Assembly (NCBI RefSeq): GCF_034931305.1
Contig: NZ_JAYGHY010000069.1
Location: 1 to 13,496, forward strand
Direction: 5' to 3'
DNA: 13,496 nt
Source of the DNA: Cyanobium gracile_A
Lineage (GTDB): Bacteria > Cyanobacteriota > Cyanobacteriia > PCC-6307 > Cyanobiaceae
The position numbers and the translations under genes were made by a program. The notes under the pieces were generated by a model, which saw nothing but the letters and a program-made list of their open reading frames with translations, was not told the origin of the DNA and searched no databases. The number at the start of each line of letters is the position of its first letter. Positions within the stretch are counted from its first letter, which is position 1. Shown one piece after another: positions 7,173-12,550 of this stretch.

Positions 7173-7766
7173 ATGGCACGTCAGCTCGAAACCGTCAGGC
7201 AATGGCTGGCCCGGCGCCTGCGGGCAATGGCCGCGGCGCTGTGGCGGGAGCCGCCGGCACCACCGCCTCCGGTGGCCGTCAGCAGCCCGCCCCTGGCCCC
7301 GGCGCCGGTCCGCCCGCCCGCTCCACCGGTTCCACCGGTCGATCGGGTCGCCGCCCTCTGCCCCGGGGTGCGGGAGCCCCTCTCGGTGGAGGCCGCCGTG
7401 CTCAGCCGGGACATGACCGTGCTCAAACGGGAAGCCGCCGATTCCCTGGCCGCCCTGGGCGCCGCCCATGCCCTGATCAGCTCCGCCCGGCTGGCCCAGG
7501 TGCAGGAGCTGCGGCCCCGGGTGATCGAAGGCCAGGCCTCGGGGGAGTCCCTGATGGCCCTCGCCGCCGAGTACCAGGGCTGGCAGGGCGACCAGGTGAG
7601 GATCTTCGATGCCCTGGCGCTGGTGATGCGGATGGGGGTGCCCAGGGGTCTGGTGCTCGACCAGCTGGATCCAGGACTGCAGGAGCAGGCCCGCTCCCAC
7701 CTGGAGGCCCTCTCGGTGGAGTACCAGCGCCGCCTGCTGGCGGATCAGTTCCACCCGTCGGTCTGA
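7173..7766 (+). CDS. Protein of unknown function, proline-rich linker and helical C-terminal domain
   Basis: This 197-residue protein has no family I recognise. The start at ATG 7173 is chosen because AGGGA lies about seven bases upstream and the frame before it is unlike protein. Residues 1-24 look like a basic amphipathic helix (LETVRQWLARRLRAMAAALW). Residues 27-56 are dominated by proline, alanine and valine and look like a flexible linker. Residues about 62-190 are helical and acidic to neutral, without membrane segments, with text such as AVLSRDMTVLKREAADSLAAL and LMALAAEYQGWQGDQ. No signal peptide or catalytic motif is visible. It lies 135 bases after the CPA2 antiporter and 90 bases before the Mrp operon, all on the same strand. 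That position suggests a link to ion transport, but nothing in the protein itself shows it. The basic helix could associate with membrane or nucleic acid. Confidence 0.75.
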   Translation: MARQLETVRQWLARRLRAMAAALWREPPAPPPPVAVSSPPLAPAPVRPPAPPVPPVDRVAALCPGVREPLSVEAAVLSRDMTVLKREAADSLAALGAAHALISSARLAQVQELRPRVIEGQASGESLMALAAEYQGWQGDQVRIFDALALVMRMGVPRGLVLDQLDPGLQEQARSHLEALSVEYQRRLLADQFHPSV

Positions 7767-7809
7767 AGCCGGCGGTGAACCAGGGCCGGCGGCGTCTGGA
7801 AGCAACGGC

Positions 7810-7845
7810 TACCATCCCGCTCCGTGACCCGGCCGTCCTCCGGGT
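7810..7845 (+). promoter_or_regulatory. Possible -10 box and leader hairpin ahead of the Mrp operon
   Basis: TACCAT at 7810-7815 is a possible -10 element, without a recognisable -35. Downstream, ACCCGG (7827-7832) pairs perfectly with CCGGGT (7840-7845) over a seven-base loop, ending 11 bases before the ATG of the first operon gene. No Shine-Dalgarno sequence is seen at that ATG. The stem could affect translation initiation, but it may be chance at this base composition. Confidence 0.25.
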
Positions 7846-7856
7846 TGCTGTCCCCC

Positions 7857-8243
7857 ATGGATGCCTTCCGGCTGCTCGAGCTCCTGATTCTGGTGGCGGT
7901 GCTGGTGGGGTTTGTCGGGCTGCTGCTGCGCCGCAACCTGTTTCTGAAAGTGCTGGCCATGGACGTGATGGGCTCGGCCGTGGTGGCCCTGTTCGTTCTC
8001 GTGGCGGCGCGCTCTGGCCTGCAAAGCCCGATCCTGGCGGCCCGCCCCGCGGTGGGGGCAGGCATGACAGCCGTGGTGATGGCCGATCCCATCCCCCAGG
8101 CGGTGATCCTCACGGCGATCGTGATCGGCCTCTCCATCCAGGCGCTGCTGCTGGTGGTGATCACCCGCCTGTCGCGGGTTGATCCCAGCCTCGATCTGGG
8201 CAGCTTCGAGAGGGGCGGCTTCGACGCTGGAGGTCGGCGCTGA
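7857..8243 (+). CDS. mrpC: Na+/H+ antiporter subunit C (MnhC/MrpC, NuoK-like)
   Basis: This 128-residue protein has three membrane segments, at about 6-24, 31-51 and 80-104. The family hallmark is ADPIPQAVILTAIVIG at 76-91, very close to the DPLPQALVLTAIVIG text of MnhC proteins. MrpC is related to NuoK of complex I and forms part of the membrane channel of the Mrp complex, which expels Na+ in exchange for protons. The start is ATG 7857; a GTG at 7824 in frame would add 11 residues, but these are not typical. A hydrophilic tail of about 24 residues follows the last segment. It is the first gene of a tight operon; its TGA overlaps the ATG of the next gene by one base. Confidence 0.9.
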   Translation: MDAFRLLELLILVAVLVGFVGLLLRRNLFLKVLAMDVMGSAVVALFVLVAARSGLQSPILAARPAVGAGMTAVVMADPIPQAVILTAIVIGLSIQALLLVVITRLSRVDPSLDLGSFERGGFDAGGRR

Positions 8244-9721
8244 TGCCGCCCGTGTCCGGCCAGACCCTTCTGATCGGCTGGCTGCTGCTGCCCTTCATGG
8301 CGGCCTTCCTGGCGGCTCTGCTGCCCCCCCTGGCCCGCTGGCTGGCCCTGGCCTGCTGCCTGGCCACCGGGGCCGTGGCCGCCGCGATCGACGCCGGCGC
8401 ACTGCCGGCCAGCCTGCACCTGCTGGGGCCCTACGGGGTGGTGCTGCAGCCCGACGCCCTGGCGGCCCCGTTCCTGCTCCTCGATGCGCTGGTGTGCGGC
8501 GCCGTGGTCCTGGATGGCTGGCGCCGCCCGATGCCCGGTCCTTTCCTGCTGCTGCTGATGGTGCTGCACGGCGGCCTGGCCTCCGCCTTCGTGGCGGTGG
8601 ATCTGATCAGCCTCTACGTGACGCTGGAGGTGGTGGGCATCAGCGCCTTCCTGCTGATCCTGATCACCCGGTCGGACCGCTCCCTCTGGCTGGCGCTGCG
8701 TTACCTGCTGATCGGCAACACGGTGATGACGCTCTATCTGATCGGTGCCGCCGTGGTCTATCTGGAGCAGGGCAGCTTCCGGCTGGAGGCCGCCGCAACC
8801 GCCGGCGCTGCCGCCCTGGCCCTGTTGCTGGTGGGTCTGCTCACCAAGGCGGGTCTGTTCCTTTCGGGCCTGTGGTTGCCCCGCACCCACGCCGAGGCGC
8901 CGGCGGAGGTCTCCGCCCTGCTCTCCGGTGTGGTCGTCGCCGCCGGGGTCGTTCCCCTGCTGCGACTCGCGGCCGTCTCGCCCGCCCTGGCCGCGGTGCT
9001 GCCGCTGGTCGGGGTGGCCAGCGCCGGCCTGGGCCTGCTGTTCGCCCTCTTTGAGGCGGATGCCAAACGCCTGTTGGCCTGGAGCACCCTCTCCCAGATG
9101 GGCCTGGTGGTGCTGGCGCCGGCCGCCGGAGGCCTGTACGCCCTTGGCCATGGGCTGGCCAAGGCCGCCCTGTTCCTGGTGGCCCGCCGCTTCCCCGGCC
9201 GCGACCTGGCCGACTGGGCGGGCCGCCCCCTGCCCGCCGGGGTGTGGGGGACCCTGTGGATCAGCTCCCTGTCGATCGTGGGCGTGCCGCCGCTGCTGGG
9301 TTTCTTCGCCAAGTCCGGCCTCGAGAAGGCCCTGCCGGTGCCCACGGCCTGGCTGCTCAGCCTGCTCGCCGTGGGCACCGCCGCCGTTTATGCGCGCCTC
9401 TGGGGAGCGCCCCTGCGGCAGTCGGCCCTGCCGCCTGGAGCCACAGCGGAACCCGAACCGGCCTGGTCACCCGGGGTGGTGCTGTTGCTGGCGGCCCTGG
9501 TGCTGCTGGGCGCTGGTGAGGCGTTCCGCGACTGGAGTCCGGCCCTGGTGCCGGCGGCCGCCAAGGCTGCGGTGGTGCTGGCGGTCGGGGTGGGGCTGCA
9601 TCGCTTGCTGCAGCCCCTGCGGCGGATCGCCTGGTTGCGCCTGCCCGACCTGGAGGGTTTCCCCGATCTTGTCGGCGGCATCGGTGTGGTGGGGGCCGGC
9701 CTGCTGGTGTGGATCCGATGA
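8243..9721 (+). CDS. mrpD: Na+/H+ antiporter subunit D (MnhD/MrpD, NuoN/NuoM-like)
   Basis: This 492-residue polytopic protein of the proton-conducting antiporter family (NuoL/M/N, MrpA/D) has about 14 hydrophobic segments. The half-channel residues are present: Glu129 in LYVTLEVVGISAF, Lys202 in LLTKAGLFLSGLWLPRTHAEAP, and His303 with Lys307 in LGHGLAKAALF. The broken-helix segment carries Lys357 in LLGFFAKSGLEKAL. The text EADAKRLLAWSTLSQMG (271-287) is diagnostic of the family. It is the only large pump subunit in the operon. Its ATG overlaps the mrpC stop by one base and its TGA overlaps the mrpE start by four, which suggests translational coupling. Confidence 0.92.
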   Translation: MPPVSGQTLLIGWLLLPFMAAFLAALLPPLARWLALACCLATGAVAAAIDAGALPASLHLLGPYGVVLQPDALAAPFLLLDALVCGAVVLDGWRRPMPGPFLLLLMVLHGGLASAFVAVDLISLYVTLEVVGISAFLLILITRSDRSLWLALRYLLIGNTVMTLYLIGAAVVYLEQGSFRLEAAATAGAAALALLLVGLLTKAGLFLSGLWLPRTHAEAPAEVSALLSGVVVAAGVVPLLRLAAVSPALAAVLPLVGVASAGLGLLFALFEADAKRLLAWSTLSQMGLVVLAPAAGGLYALGHGLAKAALFLVARRFPGRDLADWAGRPLPAGVWGTLWISSLSIVGVPPLLGFFAKSGLEKALPVPTAWLLSLLAVGTAAVYARLWGAPLRQSALPPGATAEPEPAWSPGVVLLLAALVLLGAGEAFRDWSPALVPAAAKAAVVLAVGVGLHRLLQPLRRIAWLRLPDLEGFPDLVGGIGVVGAGLLVWIR

Positions 9722-10137
9722 GGCGCCTGCTTCCCCTGCTGCTGACCATCGCCTTCCGGCTGGCGGTGTGGTGCCTGCTCACCGCCGACCTGAGCCACCT
9801 CAACCTGCTGATCGGGTTGGTGGTCGCCCTGCTGTTGCCCCGTGCCCGCTCGAGGCCCCTGCCCCTGCGCGAACTGCTGCGGGCCCTGGGCCGCAGCCTG
9901 CTGGCCGTTCCCCAGGCCTACCTGGAAGCGCTGCGCCTGATGGTCGGCCGTGAGCCGGTGGAGGCCGAGATCAGCGAAGCCACCACCGACGGGACCATCC
10001 CCCTGCTGGTGTTCCTGGACGTGTTCCGCATCACCCTCACCCCGTTCACGATCGTGCTCGGCCTGGAGGACGGCGGGCGCCGCTACCGCATCCATGCGCT
10101 GAAGCCTGGCCACCGCCATGGAGGCCAGACCCCATGA
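9718..10137 (+). CDS. mrpE: Na+/H+ antiporter subunit E (MnhE/MrpE)
   Basis: This 139-residue subunit belongs to the MnhE family. Two hydrophobic segments (about 4-22 and 26-40) are followed by a soluble domain. The typical MnhE region runs from LVFLDVFRITLTPFTIVLGL (97-116) into RRYRIHALKPG (121-131), matching the family's usual ending, in which a strand reading roughly as thr-pro-gly-thr is followed by a short basic segment that includes His. MrpE stabilises the complex and is not a pump itself. The start is ATG 9718, overlapping the mrpD stop in an ATGA; a GTG at 9709 in frame is less likely. Its stop overlaps mrpF, again in an ATGA. Confidence 0.85.
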   Translation: MRRLLPLLLTIAFRLAVWCLLTADLSHLNLLIGLVVALLLPRARSRPLPLRELLRALGRSLLAVPQAYLEALRLMVGREPVEAEISEATTDGTIPLLVFLDVFRITLTPFTIVLGLEDGGRRYRIHALKPGHRHGGQTP

Positions 10138-10382
10138 CGCTGCTCCTCTGGGGAATGGTGCTGGCCCTGCTGATCCCGATCGCCGTGGCCTGCCGCCCCT
10201 CCGACGTCTGGCACCGCCTGGCGGCGTTCGCCAGCGTCGCCACCAAGGTGGCCCTGATCATCCTGGTGGTCTCGGCGGTGCGGGGCGACCAGATGCTGGG
10301 ACTGGCCGGTGTGATCGTTCTGTGCGCCGGCAATGCTGGCCTGCTGCTGCTGGCCAACCTGCTGCGGGGGGTGGAGCGATGA
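10134..10382 (+). CDS. mrpF: Na+/H+ antiporter subunit F (MnhF/MrpF)
   Basis: This 82-residue protein has three hydrophobic segments (about 3-20, 34-50 and 54-76), the size and layout of MnhF. The call rests on position between mrpE and mrpG, on length, and on the RP...HRL...F...ATK pattern at 21-38 followed by D52. The usual MnhF motif in the first loop (a Gly-Pro followed by Asp-Arg) is weakened here to RPSDVWHRL, so by sequence alone the assignment would be tentative. It has ATGA overlaps at both ends. Confidence 0.75.
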   Translation: MTLLLWGMVLALLIPIAVACRPSDVWHRLAAFASVATKVALIILVVSAVRGDQMLGLAGVIVLCAGNAGLLLLANLLRGVER

Positions 10383-10678
10383 CCCTCGCCTCCCTGGCCG
10401 ATCACGCCAGCCTGCTGCTGCTGGGGGCGGGACTGGTGTTCTGGTTCTGGGGGACCTGGCCCCTGCTGGAGAGCCGCACCTACCTCAGCAAGCTGCACGC
10501 CCTGTCGGTGGCCGACACCCTCGGCTCGGCGCTGATGTTGCTGGGCCTGCTGCTGCGGATCCCGGGCCAGTGGCCCCTGCTGGTGCTGGCCCTGGTGGCC
10601 CTGATCCTGTGGAACACGATCTTCGGCTACGTGCTGGCCAACTGCTGGCAGGCCTCCCGCCGGGAGCCGGAACCATGA
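10379..10678 (+). CDS. mrpG: Na+/H+ antiporter subunit G (MnhG/MrpG)
   Basis: This 99-residue protein has three hydrophobic segments (about 10-28, 48-60 and 65-86). The signature is LSKLHALSVADTLGSALMLL (36-55), which corresponds to the MnhG pattern of a leucine-histidine-alanine followed by a Thr-Leu-Gly before the second helix. MrpG is a small structural subunit that packs beside MrpE and MrpF. It overlaps both neighbours by ATGA. Confidence 0.85.
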   Translation: MTLASLADHASLLLLGAGLVFWFWGTWPLLESRTYLSKLHALSVADTLGSALMLLGLLLRIPGQWPLLVLALVALILWNTIFGYVLANCWQASRREPEP

Positions 10679-11196
10679 GCGGCACCGTGTCCCTGGCGGG
10701 GGAGCTGGACCTGCTGCTGCCGATCACCGCCCTGCTGCCCCTCACCGCCGTGCTGCTGGTGAGCCAGTCGAACCCCTATCAGACCCTGGTGCTGCGGGGG
10801 ATCCTGGGGTCGGTGTCCACCCTGCTCTACGCCCTGCTGGGCGCCCCTGACGTGGCCATCACCGAGGCGTTGGTGGGCACCCTGCTGTCCACCACCCTCT
10901 ATGCGGTGGCGCTGCGCTCGTCGATGACGCTGCGGCTGACGTTCCCAGAGGCGGAGCCCCCCAGCGAGGCCTGCCTGGAGCGGCTGCGCGATTGGCTGGA
11001 GCCGCTGTCGCTGCGGCTGCGGCTGCTGCCACCGGATCCAGAGGTTGGTGCGGCCGGCCCCTGCCATGGCCGCCTCGGGCCGGGGCCGCGGCTGGAGCTG
11101 GCCAACCCCAGGCTGGTGGAGCGGCTGCAGGTTCTGGAGGGCTTCCGCCGCTGGCAGCAGGACGGCGGAGTACTGCTGCTGCGGGAGCTCCCATGA
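10675..11196 (+). CDS. DUF4040/MbhD-like subunit, equivalent to part of the MrpA C-terminal region, with a cytosolic tail
   Basis: This is a 173-residue protein. Residues 1-82 hold three membrane segments (about 14-30, 38-56 and 62-80) with GAPDVAITEALVGTLLST at 56-73. That is the hallmark of DUF4040/MbhD, the domain following the pump region in large MrpA proteins; Asp59 and Glu64 are conserved. The pump domain of MrpA is absent, so this is the 'short A' subunit reported for cyanobacterial Mrp clusters. Residues 83-173 form a hydrophilic tail (for example LERLRDWLEPLSLRLRLLPP and LVERLQVLEGFRRWQQDGG) that ordinary MbhD proteins do not have as far as I know. The tail looks soluble and partly helical. 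The gene overlaps both neighbours by ATGA. Confidence 0.82.
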   Translation: MSGTVSLAGELDLLLPITALLPLTAVLLVSQSNPYQTLVLRGILGSVSTLLYALLGAPDVAITEALVGTLLSTTLYAVALRSSMTLRLTFPEAEPPSEACLERLRDWLEPLSLRLRLLPPDPEVGAAGPCHGRLGPGPRLELANPRLVERLQVLEGFRRWQQDGGVLLLRELP

Positions 11197-11852
11197 CCTG
11201 GCTCTACCTGCTGGCCGCCGCCGCCCTCTGCCTGGCACCGCTGGGCGCGGCCCTGCCTCCGGCCCCCCCCATTGGCCCGGTGATCGCGTCCCTCGCCACC
11301 ATGACCGATGTGCCCAATCTGGTGTCGGGGGTGATCCTGCACACCCGTCTGTACGACACCATCGCCGAGGTGGTGGTGTTCACCCTGGCCTCCATCGGCG
11401 TGCGTTTCCTGCTGGCCGGGGAGCCCACCAAGATGAGCATCCGCGCCATCGGCGATCCCCCGTCGGTGGTGCTCTGCCAGCTCGGGGCCACCATGGCCGC
11501 CCTGATCGGGGTGGAGCTGGCCCTGCGGGGCCACCTGTCTCCGGGGGGCGGCTTTGCGGCGGGCGTGGCCGGCGGCACCGCCATCGGCCTGGTGCTGATC
11601 AGCGGCTCGGCCCGGCTCTCCGATCGGCTCTACCGCCGCTACCGGGCCGACCTCTGGGAGAAGGCCGCGGTGATCGCCTTCGTGCTCCTCTCCGCCTTCG
11701 CCCTGGGTGGGGTCCCCTTCCCCGCCGGCGCCTTCGGTACCCTGGCCTCGGGGGGCTGGATCCCCCTGCTGAACCTGTTGGTGGCCCTCAAGGTGACCCT
11801 GGGCTCCTGGGCGATGGTGCAGCTGTTCGTGCGCCACCGGGGGTTGCTTTAG
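11193..11852 (+). CDS. mrpB: Na+/H+ antiporter subunit B with an N-terminal MbhE-like segment
   Basis: This is a 219-residue protein made of two units. Residues about 1-76 contain a hydrophobic start and then LVSGVILHTRLYDTIAEVVV (43-62) running into FTLASIGVR. This matches the end of MrpA/MbhE, where the sequence reads as a Val-Asn-Val-Ile-Leu strand, an Asp-Thr-x-Gly/Ala-Glu and a final helix. Residues about 90-219 are the MnhB domain, recognised by LRGHLSPGGGFAAGVAGG (111-128), the family's RGH-x-x-PGGGF motif, and by four membrane segments. MnhB is an essential subunit of the Mrp complex. It is the last gene of the operon and ends 30 bases before the convergent EF-hand gene's stop. The fusion is inferred from the pattern; boundaries are approximate. 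Confidence 0.85.
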   Translation: MTWLYLLAAAALCLAPLGAALPPAPPIGPVIASLATMTDVPNLVSGVILHTRLYDTIAEVVVFTLASIGVRFLLAGEPTKMSIRAIGDPPSVVLCQLGATMAALIGVELALRGHLSPGGGFAAGVAGGTAIGLVLISGSARLSDRLYRRYRADLWEKAAVIAFVLLSAFALGGVPFPAGAFGTLASGGWIPLLNLLVALKVTLGSWAMVQLFVRHRGLL

Positions 11853-11882
11853 GGGTCTCCTGCCTCGTCTGCGCGGCAGATC

Positions 11883-12374
11883 TCAGAGACGGATCCTGGA
11901 GAAGAACACGGTGATTTCCCCGGGTGTGACGAAGCCGTCGGAATTGGCATCGATCTGGCGAAACCGTTGCCGGGCTGGTCGTTGAAACTCAACGATTTCA
12001 AGCCGACCATCATCGTTCTGATCCATGCTGTCGATGAACAGAATGGAGAGGTCGTCAATGCCTCGTTCCTTCAACTTCTCAGAGGCAGTTGCAGGGATGG
12101 TTTCAGCGAACATGGCGCGCACTTCTTCCAGTGTGATCGCCCCATCCCCATCGGTGTCGAGCTTTTTGAACGTCTCGGTACGGTCCTGCAGGACTTCAAC
12201 TTCCGTGATCCTGCCATCCGCATTGACGTCCAGCTTCAGATACTCCTGGGTAGCAGCATTGATTCCCGGCTGATCGGTGCCCTTGGGAGCAGCATCTGCG
12301 GCGCTGACAGAGGCCATGCCAAGACAAGCCGTGATGGCTACGGACAACAACTTTGTCGTGGGGAGGTGATGCAT
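11883..12374 (-). CDS. Exported protein with four EF-hand calcium-binding loops
   Basis: This is a 163-residue protein from ATG 12374. Residues 1-29 form a clear signal peptide (TTKLLSVAITACLGMASVSA, then ADAAP), so it is probably periplasmic or secreted. Four canonical 12-residue EF-hand loops follow at 49-60 (DVNADGRITEVE), 73-84 (DTDGDGAITLEE), 118-129 (DQNDDGRLEIVE) and 142-153 (DANSDGFVTPGE). All have Asp at position 1, Gly at 6 and Glu at 12, so four Ca2+ sites are expected. No catalytic domain is seen; a calcium sensor or buffer is the likely kind of role. The frame stays open to 12503, but the extra 43 residues precede the signal and are not protein-like. The region is much lower in G+C (30 of 60 bases at 12001-12060) than its neighbours. 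Confidence 0.88.
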   Translation of the reverse strand: MHHLPTTKLLSVAITACLGMASVSAADAAPKGTDQPGINAATQEYLKLDVNADGRITEVEVLQDRTETFKKLDTDGDGAITLEEVRAMFAETIPATASEKLKERGIDDLSILFIDSMDQNDDGRLEIVEFQRPARQRFRQIDANSDGFVTPGEITVFFSRIRL

Positions 12375-12422
12375 TGGTTCGGCTTCTGGGAAATCATTGC
12401 GCGGCAGGTACGCCACCTTCTC

Positions 12423-12428
12423 AATATA
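12423..12428 (-). promoter_or_regulatory. Possible -10 element of the EF-hand gene
   Basis: On the minus strand these bases read TATATT, an almost ideal -10 box in an otherwise G+C-rich window, about 49 bases before the ATG at 12374. No good -35 was found at 16-18 bases upstream. The remaining 176-base gap (12375-12550) between this gene and the sbcC stop holds no other feature I can support. Confidence 0.35.
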
Positions 12429-12550
12429 GCGACATGAGTGGGAAGAGAGGCCGAACTTGATATCCATCGACCCCATGTGAGGAGGGCGCTCGCCCCGCCA
12501 CACGGCTCCAGGGAACTGCGCTCACAGACCTGGAATCAGAATGTTGGCCT

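Noticed and set aside
5031..7805. A 924-codon open frame on the minus strand through the antiporter gene, rich in His, Gln and Gly
   Set aside because: It is a mirror of a clear CPA2 antiporter gene on the plus strand; long opposite-strand frames are common at this G+C content and the translation has no domain.
7745..9151. A 468-codon minus-strand frame over mrpC and mrpD
   Set aside because: The plus strand has overlapping, well-conserved Mrp subunits here; the minus-strand product is Gln/Gly-rich noise.
11855..11890. Possible bidirectional terminator between mrpB and the EF-hand gene (GTCTC CTGCC ... GGCAG ... GAGAC)
   Set aside because: The stem has a six-base bulge and a ten-base loop, lacks a T-run on either strand, and overlaps the end of the EF-hand gene.
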